DNA of 64,000 bases from an uncultured Myxococcales bacterium (GTDB taxonomy: Bacteria; Myxococcota_A; UBA9042), in the NCBI GenBank assembly GCA_903883645.1, contig CAISBR010000171.1, forward strand, positions 1-64,000, in the 5' to 3' direction. Of this stretch, positions 1 to 10,702 are shown piece by piece (the first letter of the stretch is position 1; every line of letters starts with the position of its first letter). The position numbers and the translations under genes are program-made. Under the pieces are notes generated by a model. That model saw only the letters and a program-made list of their open reading frames with translations. It did no database searches and was not told the origin of the DNA.

Positions 1-1
1 G

Positions 2-259
2 GTCGAGAAGTTCTGGGAGGAGGCCTGCAAAGACCACCTGAAATTCTTGGTGATTGCCCCGCAAAGCTACTTTGCTGCGGCGGACCTAGCCAAGCGGCCG
101 ACGGTGGGCGCGTGGTTCAGGCAAGATAAGGTGTTCTCGGACCCGGCGCTAAAGCACTGGCGCAATCAGGATATGGAGCTGTGGGTGCGCAAAAGCGACG
201 AGCCGTGTCGCTTTGTGGCCACCGCGGGCCCTGTCGCGCCGCCAACAAGTGACCAGTAG
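2..259 (+). CDS. C-terminal fragment of an unidentified protein
   Basis: The reading frame is open from the left edge of the window (frame 2) and stops with TAG at 257-259, so this is the last 85 residues of a gene that begins outside. The fragment reads VEKFWEEAC...LKFLVIAPQSYFAAADLA and ends in a polar tail. The pattern of a Trp/Phe-rich helix, then a hydrophobic strand (FLVIAP), then a charged end resembles the soluble C-terminal segment of some GT-C/ArnT-like membrane glycosyltransferases, but this is a weak impression and no motif proves it. It is convergent with the uridine kinase gene. Confidence 0.6.
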   Translation, partial: VEKFWEEACKDHLKFLVIAPQSYFAAADLAKRPTVGAWFRQDKVFSDPALKHWRNQDMELWVRKSDEPCRFVATAGPVAPPTSDQ

Positions 260-373
260 CGCGACCTAGTACACCAAGTCCGAAGTCCTTTCAGGGTTGC
301 GCGACCATCTATGTTTGCTGCACAAGGGGCGCTAGCCGCACGCAGGGGTCGCAGGGGGCGGCGCGCCCGCTTG

Positions 374-391
374 CTTAGCCAAAAGGCTAGG
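374..391. terminator. Small hairpin between convergent genes
   Basis: CTTAGCC (374-380) and GGCTAGG (385-391) can form a 7 bp stem with one G-T pair around an AAAA loop. It lies between two converging genes, which is where a terminator is expected, but no T-run follows on either side. The rest of the 188 bp gap (260-447) shows nothing else recognisable. Confidence 0.3.
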
Positions 392-447
392 ACCCTAAAC
401 CCGAAAAGACATGAGCTTATCCCTGATCGAATTTGAGGTTTGGGGTA

Positions 448-1116
448 CTAGCCGGCAATCGCCTTGCGCAAGCGCTCGACCACGAACTCGATCGCCACCT
501 GGTTATTGCCACCTTCGGGAATGATCACATCGGCATAGCGACGCGAGGGCTCGACAAAGGCCTCGTGCATCGGCCGCACCGTCTTGACGTACTGCCGGCG
601 AATGTCTTCGAAGCTGCGGCCACGGCGCTCCATGTCGCGACGGATGCGGCGCAGCAGGCGAATATCGGCAGGCGTATCGACAAAGATCTTGACGTCGAAA
701 CGCTCGCGCAGAATCGGTTCCGCAAAGATCAAGATGCCTTCGACGACGATGACCCGCGTGGGCGCCAGCGTAGTGGTCTGATTGGTGCGGCGGTGATTGA
801 CGAAGTCGTAATTGGGCCGGTCGGCCTTCTCGCCCCGACACAGCGCGTCGATGTGGGCAGCCAAGAGCTCGTTTTCTAAGCTATCGGGATGATCGTAGTT
901 CAGCTGCGTGCGCAGATCGGGGTCAAGGTCCGAACGGTCGCGGTAGTAGTGATCGTGCTCGATGAGCGTGACCGCGCCGCCACCCAGCTCCGACACCACC
1001 GTGCGCGCGATCGTGGTCTTGCCCGCGCCCGTACCGCCCGCAATGCCGATAACCAAAGGCTTCGTGCTGGCGGGATCGAGCCCGGCGGGGAGTTGCTTAT
1101 CGGAGCCTTGCACCAT
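448..1116 (-). CDS. udk: Uridine kinase
   Basis: Predicted to phosphorylate uridine and cytidine to UMP and CMP in pyrimidine salvage (cytoplasm). The 222-residue product has the P-loop GGTGAGKT at residues 27-34, then the family pattern EHDHYYRD after the P-loop, the NYDHPDS segment and DRPNYDF, followed by VVEGILIF (Walker B) and the lid region with RRIRRDMERRGR. Length matches the family (about 200-230 residues). The open frame extends far upstream to 1776 but overlaps the divergent gene. The ATG at 1116 has a GCAGG ribosome site about 5 nt ahead and sits just before the conserved core, so I chose it. The upstream 196 bp (1117-1312) is a shared divergent promoter region. Confidence 0.93.
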   Translation of the reverse strand: MVQGSDKQLPAGLDPASTKPLVIGIAGGTGAGKTTIARTVVSELGGGAVTLIEHDHYYRDRSDLDPDLRTQLNYDHPDSLENELLAAHIDALCRGEKADRPNYDFVNHRRTNQTTTLAPTRVIVVEGILIFAEPILRERFDVKIFVDTPADIRLLRRIRRDMERRGRSFEDIRRQYVKTVRPMHEAFVEPSRRYADVIIPEGGNNQVAIEFVVERLRKAIAG

Positions 1117-1312
1117 CGCGACCTGCCCAAGGGCGGCATGGGTAGTGCGCCCCGTGTGCCGCGTGGGCGGCGGCGGCACTGTAGCGGACTCGCGGCCCTT
1201 AGACAATCGCCGTGGCTGCAGAGGCGGTCGTTCGAGCCCTCGCGCGGCGCCGGCAAGTGTGCCATGATCGGCAGACGGACGCTGTAATTTGCGTTCGCCT
1301 AGCGAGTTAGGC

Positions 1313-2470
1313 ATGTCAGAGTCGCCCCACGTCGCCCCGGCCAGTCTGGTTGCCGCCCTTGGCGATCGCCAAGACGAAGTGACTTCGGGCGATGGCGTCT
1401 TGGCGGTCAACGCCGCCCTTGATGCATTAGCCGAGCTGCCGCTGCTGTCGTCGTCGCTTGGGCTACGCTCGCACTGGCTCAAGTACGTGCGCGAAGTCGT
1501 AGTCGAACTGGGCGATCGCTGCCCCGACTCGATCGAAATCCGCATGCTGGCGGCGATCTCGCGGGCGGCGCTGATGGCGCACCAAACGTCGCCGGGCCTG
1601 GCTACGGCCGAGCACGCGCTGAACCGGGCCACCGAATCGGGCGATGTCGAAGGGCAATTGCTGGTGCTGGCCGGGCGCTTGCCGATGCTGGCCCACATGG
1701 CGCCGGTCGAGGCGAACCGCGATCTGCGGCAGATCGACGTCGACTGGCAGGAGCTGGTGGCGGCGCGCGGTCCCAATCTGTCGGATAGCGATTTGTGGCT
1801 GCAGGCGGAGCTGCTGCTGGCGCGGCTGGCCTACCACGCGGCGACGGGCGATATGGCGCTGATGCGCATCGAACTGGCCGAGTTGGGGCGACTGCCACTG
1901 CCGCGTCGGCCGGCGCTGAGTTTTGTCGCGTATGCGAGCCAAGCGCTGCTGCTGCAAATGTGGCTGCGCGAGGGGCATTACGAACGGGCCGAGCGGGCGG
2001 CCGACGACGCGATCGAGCTGTGCGAGCAAGAGGCGGCGTGGGTCGAGGTGGCGAACCTGTGTGCGGTGCGGTCGGCGCTGGCGCTGCTGTCGGGGCGGGT
2101 GCGTGTCGCCGTCGATACGGCGCGGCGCGGGGTGGCGGCGGCGGCGCGGAGCCCAATTCGAGACCAGCAGCCCGATCCGTGGCTGGGCTTGCCGTTCGAT
2201 GTGTGCCCGGGCAAGACGCCGGCCCAGGCGATCCAGGTGATGGCCGAGTCAGTGCTGTCGGCGCAAGACCAGAGCGATGCCACGGCCTTCTTGGTGGCGG
2301 CGTTGGGTATGTGCGCGTATTACTTGGCGGATGACCGCGCGCTCGAGGCCTTGGATGCGCTAAACGAAGCGAGCCAGGTGGCCAAGGGGCTGGCGGATGC
2401 GTCGCCGGCGCCGCTGCTGCGCCATGCCGCGGAGCAGTTGCTCGGGTACCTGGGGATCTTGCGGCAGTAA
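1313..2470 (+). CDS. Helical-repeat (TPR-like) hypothetical protein
   Basis: A 385-residue protein with no signal peptide and no membrane segment. From about residue 60 to the end it consists of paired amphipathic helices rich in Ala, Leu and Glu (for example YERAERAADDAIELCEQEA, AVDTARRGVAAAA, ALEALDALNEASQVA), a pattern typical of tetratricopeptide-like scaffolds. No enzyme motif is visible, so a binding or scaffold role is inference only. The ATG at 1313 follows GTTAGG; an in-frame TTG at 1289 would add eight residues and is less likely. It is divergent from uridine kinase. Confidence 0.75.
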   Translation: MSESPHVAPASLVAALGDRQDEVTSGDGVLAVNAALDALAELPLLSSSLGLRSHWLKYVREVVVELGDRCPDSIEIRMLAAISRAALMAHQTSPGLATAEHALNRATESGDVEGQLLVLAGRLPMLAHMAPVEANRDLRQIDVDWQELVAARGPNLSDSDLWLQAELLLARLAYHAATGDMALMRIELAELGRLPLPRRPALSFVAYASQALLLQMWLREGHYERAERAADDAIELCEQEAAWVEVANLCAVRSALALLSGRVRVAVDTARRGVAAAARSPIRDQQPDPWLGLPFDVCPGKTPAQAIQVMAESVLSAQDQSDATAFLVAALGMCAYYLADDRALEALDALNEASQVAKGLADASPAPLLRHAAEQLLGYLGILRQ

Positions 2471-2640
2471 CCCGTCGAGTATCTTGGGTCTTTGGGCGCG
2501 TCGCCTAGCAGCGAACAGGCTGCGACTTTCGGCGATGTGGGGTCGGGCAAGAAGCGCCGGTACTTGCGCCGAAAGCGGCGTCGTACGCCGCCGCTGCGCC
2601 GTTCGCATCCTTCGCGCGCCTGCGCTTGGAGCCTGCAGAA

Positions 2641-2762
2641 CGATGCACCATCGCTCTACTTACTGAACTTACAGGCATTCTTCAACTGAGCAAACCCGGC
2701 GCAAAGGGCCTACTTCGCCCCGCGCGGCTCGCGAAATAGTAAAAGAGCAATACCTGACACCC
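2641..2762. repeat. Dispersed ~100 bp repeat, copy A
   Basis: The left block begins CGATGCACCATCGCTCTACT and the right block (2728-2762) contains GAAATAGTAAAAGAGCAATA followed by CCTGACACCC. Both blocks recur in the same order and orientation at 3782-3881, with the inner spacer differing in sequence and length. The right block is identical between the copies over about 30 bases. The terminal base overlaps the stop codon of the methyltransferase gene. The element has short internal inverted repeats (CGCTCT / AGAGCA). The remaining part of the 2471-2761 gap holds nothing recognisable. Confidence 0.8.
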
Positions 2763-3634
2763 TACCCCTTCTGCGCCACCGCCAGCAGCGAGCCGCCCAC
2801 GGGCAGCCGCAGCCGCGCCGCCAGCAGCCCGCGCTCGATCGCCATCACCGCCGACAGCGACGCATTCGTCGCCGCCCCCAGCTGCAGGTCGGGGTCGACG
2901 CCGCTCACCACCGGGGGCTGCTTGGCCTGCCGCCAGCGCGACCACGCCATCGCCGGCAGCAGCAGGCTGACAAACGACGTCGCGTACCGCACCCTAAGCC
3001 CCGCCTCGCCCAGCTTGGCCAACAGCTCAGGGCTGGTGTAGCGGCGCTTGTGGTGGGCGTACTCGTCCATCCGGCTCCACAGCCGGGGATGCTGCGGCAC
3101 CGTCAGCAGCAGCGTACCGCCCGGCCGCAGCGCGGCGGTCATCTCGGCTAGGGCGGCGCGGTCGTCGTCGATGTGCTCGATCACGTCGAACGCCCCCACT
3201 AGGTCAAAGGCATCGCGAAAGGGCAGCGCCGTGGCATCCATCTGCACCACATGGGCGCTGGGCACGCGGCCGGCCGCGAATGGCAGACCTTCGCTAAAGA
3301 TATCGCTGGCCCACAGGTTGGCGCTTGGATACTGGGCGCGCAGCATCGCCAGCACAAAGCCCGTACCGCAGCCAATCTCGAGCACGTCGCCCGCGCTGGG
3401 CAGATAGCGGCGAAGCACCTGCTGCAGCAGAGTGTTGCGCCCCGCAAACCAGAAGTTCTTGGCCTCGAGCTCGGCATTTTGGGCAAATAGCTGCGGGTCG
3501 TAGCCGTTGCTCTGCGCCGCCAACTCGGGGGCAAACGCCATGAATCCCTGGCGATTCCCCGGCTCGGCGCCGCACACGGGGCACGCCCAGCCGTCGCTGT
3601 CAAAGGTATGGGAGCAGGCCAAGCAACGTCGCAT
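2762..3634 (-). CDS. Class I SAM-dependent methyltransferase with N-terminal zinc ribbon
   Basis: A 290-residue protein. Cys4, Cys7, Cys18 and Cys21 form a CxxC...CxxC zinc ribbon, followed by a linker with the family pattern KNFWFAGRN (residues 59-67). The Rossmann fold starts with VLEIGCGTG (motif I, residues 84-92), then SDIF, DLVGAFDVIEHIDDD (motif IV) and LRPGGTLLLTVPQH. This arrangement is seen in uncharacterised methyltransferases near cell-envelope or glycan genes; the substrate cannot be told. The gene stands alone, bracketed by two copies of a dispersed repeat, which suggests it may be a mobile or exchangeable cassette. Confidence 0.88.
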   Translation of the reverse strand: MRRCLACSHTFDSDGWACPVCGAEPGNRQGFMAFAPELAAQSNGYDPQLFAQNAELEAKNFWFAGRNTLLQQVLRRYLPSAGDVLEIGCGTGFVLAMLRAQYPSANLWASDIFSEGLPFAAGRVPSAHVVQMDATALPFRDAFDLVGAFDVIEHIDDDRAALAEMTAALRPGGTLLLTVPQHPRLWSRMDEYAHHKRRYTSPELLAKLGEAGLRVRYATSFVSLLLPAMAWSRWRQAKQPPVVSGVDPDLQLGAATNASLSAVMAIERGLLAARLRLPVGGSLLAVAQKG

Positions 3635-3781
3635 CCGCGCATCTCCGACCCGGGGGCAGGTCGCGGCGAAGGGTACTCTGCCGGGCCGATTGCGTCAATT
3701 TGGGCTGATTGTCAGGGTGTTGGCCGTGATTTGCCGGCTGTCTGGCATGGGCCGCGCCCGCCAGCCTGATCGCGCCAAGAT

Positions 3782-3881
3782 CGATGCACCATTGCTCTAC
3801 TACCTGAACTTATAGGTATTCTTCGACCGAGGCCGCGTTTCGACCGCGCTCGAAATAGTAAAAGAGCAATACCTGACACCC
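3782..3881. repeat. Dispersed ~100 bp repeat, copy B
   Basis: Second copy of the repeat at 2641-2762, in direct orientation. It starts CGATGCACCATTGCTCTACT and ends AAAGAGCAATACCTGACACC. Inside, ATTGCTCT (3791-3798) is the reverse complement of AGAGCAAT (3863-3870), and AGGTATT (3814-3820) is the reverse complement of AATACCT (3868-3874), so the element can fold in two alternative ways. It occupies most of the 317 bp gap between the methyltransferase start and the pyrophosphatase stop. No transposase is nearby; a non-autonomous or REP-like element is a reasonable inference. Confidence 0.8.
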
Positions 3882-3892
3882 ACCAAAGCCGA

Positions 3893-3929
3893 GCGCCCGC
3901 ACCGACGGCCGAAACCACCGGGCGGGCGC
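3893..3929 (-). terminator. Possible terminator of the pyrophosphatase gene
   Basis: GCGCCCGC (3893-3900) and GCGGGCGC (3922-3929) form a perfect 8 bp GC stem with a 21-base loop, 23 bases beyond the hppA stop on the minus strand. The long loop and lack of a T-run make it a modest candidate. Confidence 0.35.
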
Positions 3930-3951
3930 CCCAACATAGCCTTGGCGGAGG

Positions 3952-6411
<2,460 letters not shown>

Positions 6412-6519
6412 GATTCCTCTCAACCCTCGAATACAGGCGTTTGGGCGTCGTCGCCGGGACTTCCGGCGCCCCCCGGTCTGCCGACGGGCGCAGTACGGTA
6501 CGCTCACTAGATTTTTTCG

Positions 6520-8346
6520 TCAAGGCTGCTGGAACGTTGCTCGGCGACGACGCCACTGCACACCGGCCAGCGCCGCCAAAACCAGCAGCGTTGTGACCGA
6601 GATCGCCACACCAAGCCACACCACGGGGTCGCGATGGCGCAAAATCAGGTCGTACTTGCCCGGCGGCAGCGCGATCGCGAGCAGGCCATCGTCGCTCTGG
6701 ATCTGGCCCTGCGACGCCCGCCAACCGCGGTGAAAATTCTGATTCACCCGCAGCACGGCAGCCTTTTTAAGGTCTACGGCCAGCTCGATGCGATGCGGCG
6801 TCCACTCGCGACGGACTACCGTGCCCGCCGCAGGCTCGACAAGATACTCTTCTGCCGCGAGATCGCCGCGCAAAAGGGGCGAGGTCGGGTACGGCTGCTC
6901 TTCAAAACAACCGATGCTGCCCAGACCGCTGGCCGGCCACATCTGCGCCTCCCACCGATTACCCAGCGACTGCGCAAAGGGCAGCTTGGCCTCGCGCGGC
7001 ACATCCTCCCAGGTATTTTCGAGCATGCGCGCGCGGTTAAAGCGCATTGGCCCCGCAGCAAAGGGCAGCGTTGCCGCCAGCGCGGCCAGCCCGGCAAGAG
7101 CCCAGGCCAGCGAATGCCGCCATGTCGCCGCGTCGCGGGCCCGCAGAAGCCACGCCAAAAGGGCGCGAAGATCGCGCTGCAACGCCCCCATGGCTACAGC
7201 GGCACCCGTACCAATAAACAGGGTGACAAAAAACGTCATGCGAAATGAGCAACGCAAGTTCTTCAAAATAGGCAGCTTAGTCGTCAAAGCCCAGGGCGCC
7301 CAGGGCCGCTGATCGCCCATGCCCAGCGCCACGGCCAGCACCGCAAACAGCAGCAGCGGCAGCCCCTTGCTGGGCCGACGCAGCGCGGCATAGCTGCTCA
7401 AAACGAGCATTGGAATGCCCACATAGGCGGTGCCAGGCCCGGCGTAGCCGCCTTCGCTCGACTTCACCATCAGCATTTCCCACAGCATCTTGAAGTCGAC
7501 GGCACCCTCGGCATGCCACTCGCGCGGCCAGCGCAGCAGCGACTCGACCACGGGCAGCAGCCGCACCGCCGAGACCAGCACGGCCACAGCGCCGATGATC
7601 AGCAGCGAAATGAGTGGTTTATGAGCCGTGCGCCAGTTGCTCAGCGCCCGCGCGCCCACGTGCAGCGGCAGGAGCCACAGCATCAGCACGCCCAGCAGCG
7701 GGGTCGCCACCGCGCCACCCTCTAAGAAAATCAGAGCCATCGCCACGCCGCCGCCCGCCGCGGCCCAGCGCTGCCGCATCCCCAGCTCAAAGCCCAGCAG
7801 CACCCACGGCGTCAGCTGAAAGCCCACGAACGCGGGCTGGCCGTCTGCGAACATGGCCACGAAACGCCCTGAAAATGCGAAGGCAATCGCCGCCAACACG
7901 GCGGAGGTCGGCGTCGCGCCCCACTTGCGCGCATACAGCCAAGCGCCCTCGAGCCCCACGGCGAACCACAACAGCAGCGCCAGCGCCATGCCCGGCATCA
8001 GCCCCAGCAGCAACTGCGGCAGGATCGACGGCGACACCGAACTCTCTTGTAGGTTACCCAACCCTGGGATACCACCGCAAAAATAGGGATTCCACACGGG
8101 CAGTTGGCCGTAATCGTGCCACGAGCGGTAGGCCGCCTCGGCGTGATGCAAGAAGTAGGCAGCATCGTGCATCGTGCCGATTTGATACGGATTTTGCACC
8201 AGCGGCCACAGAAACCATGTCGCCAAGGCCAGCCACAGCACCCACCGCGGCCCCACGAGCCGCATCGCCAAATCCGGCAACTGCACGGCGAGCGGCAGTG
8301 TGGCCTCAGACGGCGCTTGGCTGGGAGTCTCCTGATTCAACAGCAC
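6520..8346 (-). CDS. YfhO-like multispanning membrane protein
   Basis: A 608-residue polytopic membrane protein, last gene of a four-gene minus-strand operon. After a short polar N-terminus it has a first span (VLWLALATWFLWPL), then an extracytoplasmic segment with HDAAYFLHHAEAAYRSW and LPVWNPYFCGG, then about ten more spans. The C-terminal 150 residues are a beta-rich soluble domain (VLRVNQNFHRGWRAS, then LPPGKYDLILRHRDP) followed by one last span, and a basic tail. This layout is that of YfhO-type GT-C fold proteins, some of which glycosylate teichoic acids or exopolysaccharide. Here the donor and acceptor are unknown. Confidence 0.8.
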   Translation of the reverse strand: MLLNQETPSQAPSEATLPLAVQLPDLAMRLVGPRWVLWLALATWFLWPLVQNPYQIGTMHDAAYFLHHAEAAYRSWHDYGQLPVWNPYFCGGIPGLGNLQESSVSPSILPQLLLGLMPGMALALLLWFAVGLEGAWLYARKWGATPTSAVLAAIAFAFSGRFVAMFADGQPAFVGFQLTPWVLLGFELGMRQRWAAAGGGVAMALIFLEGGAVATPLLGVLMLWLLPLHVGARALSNWRTAHKPLISLLIIGAVAVLVSAVRLLPVVESLLRWPREWHAEGAVDFKMLWEMLMVKSSEGGYAGPGTAYVGIPMLVLSSYAALRRPSKGLPLLLFAVLAVALGMGDQRPWAPWALTTKLPILKNLRCSFRMTFFVTLFIGTGAAVAMGALQRDLRALLAWLLRARDAATWRHSLAWALAGLAALAATLPFAAGPMRFNRARMLENTWEDVPREAKLPFAQSLGNRWEAQMWPASGLGSIGCFEEQPYPTSPLLRGDLAAEEYLVEPAAGTVVRREWTPHRIELAVDLKKAAVLRVNQNFHRGWRASQGQIQSDDGLLAIALPPGKYDLILRHRDPVVWLGVAISVTTLLVLAALAGVQWRRRRATFQQP

Positions 8347-8361
8347 AATCCTCTGCTAAAG

Positions 8362-8808
8362 CTAATGGGTGCGCGGGCGCAGCGGCACCCACGTGGCGTC
8401 GAGCCAGCGGCCCTTGGGGTCGGGCCAGTGGCGCCGCAGCCCCTCGTCATAAATCAAAAACACCACTTGCAGCTGCAACTTGCGCATTGCCGCCAAGGTT
8501 TGGATGTGGCGCGACACGTGGATGTGGTAGTCGTCGTGCCGCGACCACTCGTCTTCAAAGCGAGAGGCCAGCGCGCGCCATTCGGCATCGTGGCTGGCAA
8601 TGTCGGCGTAGATGGCTTTGCGGTCGCTCAGACTCAGGGCAAATCGCGTGTCGTTGCCAATGGTTCGCGCATCGAGGGGCGGTGGCGGCGGCACGAACAA
8701 GAGCCGCAGACCCAGCCCCACGATTACGCCCAGCGGCAGCAGCAGACTCAGCCACTGCCAGCCGAGCGGAATCCGCGTGGGCGCGGGCCAGATCATCCGC
8801 AGCGCCAT
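8362..8808 (-). CDS. Small single-span membrane protein, unknown
   Basis: A 148-residue protein with one membrane span near the N-terminus (residues about 15-37: WQWLSLLLPLGVIVGLGLRL) followed by a run of five prolines and a charged, His- and Trp-rich soluble domain (DDYHIHVSRHIQTL). It starts one base after the stop of the upstream 630-residue membrane protein and ends 15 bases before the YfhO-like gene, so the three are almost certainly co-expressed. I do not recognise a family. An accessory role for the flanking membrane proteins is inference from position. Confidence 0.75.
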   Translation of the reverse strand: MALRMIWPAPTRIPLGWQWLSLLLPLGVIVGLGLRLLFVPPPPPLDARTIGNDTRFALSLSDRKAIYADIASHDAEWRALASRFEDEWSRHDDYHIHVSRHIQTLAAMRKLQLQVVFLIYDEGLRRHWPDPKGRWLDATWVPLRPRTH

Positions 8809-8809
8809 G

Positions 8810-10702
8810 TTACGGAAACTTCAGCGGATTGGGGTTCTTGTACACGCGCCACATGTCGTGTTGGTACACGCGCACCAGGTTGAGCGGCAGCTCGGCTTCG
8901 TAGGCCGCCCGCGGCGCCCCGGGCTCGTTGAACAGCACCACATAGTCGTAGTACTTGCCGTGCTGATCCCACGAGAAGGCATCGTGGTAATCCCAAGGCG
9001 GCGCAGGTAGTTGCGTCTTCTTGTTGGCCACGAACGGCTTGCTCGAGGTGTCGGCAAACGAGTACGGCACATAGCCCCCGCGCAGCACCGTGTACCACTC
9101 GGTGATGCCGTTAAACAGGGTGGCACGCACAAAGCGACTGTCGAATTTCTTGCGCAAAACCAGCACTTTCTTGCCCGTAGGGATACTCGCCATGGCCTCG
9201 CGAATGGTGCCGTACTCTGTTCGCGCCAGGGCAAACTGGCCCGCGGTCAGCACCGGCATGGCGATCGCCGCCGCGAGCAGCGCCAACGTGCCCGCAAGCA
9301 CCCTGCCCCGCACCGCTTTTTGCGGAGCAAGTGGATGCAGCGGCAGCGCACACACCGCCAACACGCCGATCACCTCGACTAGACGAAAATTGACGCCCCA
9401 CAGCCAGATCGGCCGAATCAGGTGGCGCGGCATCACAAAGTAGGCAGTTGTCACCAGCACGAACACCCAGCCCGTGTATGAACTGCCTGAAATTACGATG
9501 CGTCTTGGACTTGGCAGCCTTGGTGCGACCTTGCTCCACAGCGGCTCGCGGGCCGCAGCCAACACCCACAACAGCATTCCGGCGAGCCACAGCGTGTCGA
9601 CCAGCTGCCCGGGCCGTGCCAATAGGGTCGCCGGCGCATTCGTCGGGCTAATGCGGTCGAACATGCTCTCGAGCAGCTGGCGCAAATTGTCGACAGGCCC
9701 CAGGTGATCGCCCGTGTACACGTGCTGCAGCCGCTCAAGAAAGGTGCCCTTGGCCACCGTGCCCGCCTGGTCGGGGGTCAGCACGCTGTCCGCAAACACA
9801 AAATACGAGAGAAACCATGGCATTAACAGGCCAATGCTAGGCAAGCCGAGTAACAACTCGCGCAGCGGCCACCACAGCGCCCGCCGCCAGCCATGACGAA
9901 TCCCAAACAAAAGCGCCAAGGTGGGCAATAGGGCCAGCGACACCGCCCACAGCAGGTAGTGGGTGATCGCCATGAACATCAGCAGGCCGGCCACCAGCGC
10001 CGCGCGCCACCACTTGGGCTGCTGCAGCAGGCGCAGGTGCGCCGCCAGCAAGAACAGGAACACCGGAATCGACATCAGGAAGTTGAAGAACCCCATGACG
10101 AAATCGGCGTTGAGCATCCAGGGCAGCACGCCCAGCACCAGCCAGCGGTTATGGCCGGCCGCCCGAATCAGCGTCAGCGCCGAAATCGGCAGCAATGCCA
10201 GACAGATCGACAGCACCACCCGGTTGGCCCACTCGACCGAGCCGAAGTAGGCCATCCAGTGCACGGCCTTGTAGTACGACAGGTACGGCACGATGGCGTC
10301 GACCTTGACGTAATACTTCTGGAAAAGCGGGTTGCTGTTCCAGTCGTGCATCAGCTTGATCAGGTGCATGTGCGACTGATTGTCGACAACGGGCAGCAGA
10401 TCGGTGCACCACACCGGCCATAGGCCCAGCGCAATAAAGGCAGCTAGCAGAGTGTAGAACGCGAAATTGCCCAGCAGCGGCGGGCGCGGCTTGGCGATCA
10501 CGGGCACCGAGGCCGCCACCGCCTTGGGCTCAACAGGTGCAACGGGCTCTACTTGTTCGGAATCACTGGGCAATGATGCTGACTCGGGCGCAGACTCCGG
10601 CCCTGGCTCGAGCGCAATCGGCTCAGCCTGTGGCGGCGCCTCGGCGGGGTCACCGTTGCGAGGCAGAGCGGCACTGTCGAGGTGCGGAGGTGCTTCGGTC
10701 AC
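8810..10702 (-). CDS. Multispanning membrane protein, GT-C-like, unknown
   Basis: A 630-residue protein with a long Pro/Glu/Ala-rich cytoplasmic N-terminus (about 75 residues) and then about ten membrane spans. The first extracytoplasmic loop contains LPVVDNQSHMHLIKLMHDW, and further on are a NADFVMGFFNF segment and SIPVFLFLLAAHLRLL. The C-terminal 150 residues are soluble. The order of spans and loops parallels the 518-residue protein encoded at 59135-60691 (LPPLQDYPQHL, then LGLVNWCLAVPLLVW), so the two look like distant paralogs. Its start overlaps the stop of the dihydroorotate-dehydrogenase-like gene by 4 bases (translational coupling). Confidence 0.8.
   Translation of the reverse strand: MTEAPPHLDSAALPRNGDPAEAPPQAEPIALEPGPESAPESASLPSDSEQVEPVAPVEPKAVAASVPVIAKPRPPLLGNFAFYTLLAAFIALGLWPVWCTDLLPVVDNQSHMHLIKLMHDWNSNPLFQKYYVKVDAIVPYLSYYKAVHWMAYFGSVEWANRVVLSICLALLPISALTLIRAAGHNRWLVLGVLPWMLNADFVMGFFNFLMSIPVFLFLLAAHLRLLQQPKWWRAALVAGLLMFMAITHYLLWAVSLALLPTLALLFGIRHGWRRALWWPLRELLLGLPSIGLLMPWFLSYFVFADSVLTPDQAGTVAKGTFLERLQHVYTGDHLGPVDNLRQLLESMFDRISPTNAPATLLARPGQLVDTLWLAGMLLWVLAAAREPLWSKVAPRLPSPRRIVISGSSYTGWVFVLVTTAYFVMPRHLIRPIWLWGVNFRLVEVIGVLAVCALPLHPLAPQKAVRGRVLAGTLALLAAAIAMPVLTAGQFALARTEYGTIREAMASIPTGKKVLVLRKKFDSRFVRATLFNGITEWYTVLRGGYVPYSFADTSSKPFVANKKTQLPAPPWDYHDAFSWDQHGKYYDYVVLFNEPGAPRAAYEAELPLNLVRVYQHDMWRVYKNPNPLKFP

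Noticed and set aside
433-879. Plus-strand 148-codon frame over uridine kinase
   Set aside because: It is the antisense shadow of the udk coding sequence.
1117-1776. N-terminal extension of the uridine kinase frame
   Set aside because: It overlaps the divergent helical-repeat gene, has Ser/Arg-rich shadow composition, and a normal start with ribosome site exists at 1116.
7614-8903. A 429-codon plus-strand open frame antisense to the YfhO-like operon
   Set aside because: It is Arg/Pro/Ala/Ser-rich with no domain, and it is a shadow of GC-rich minus-strand genes whose protein features are clear.
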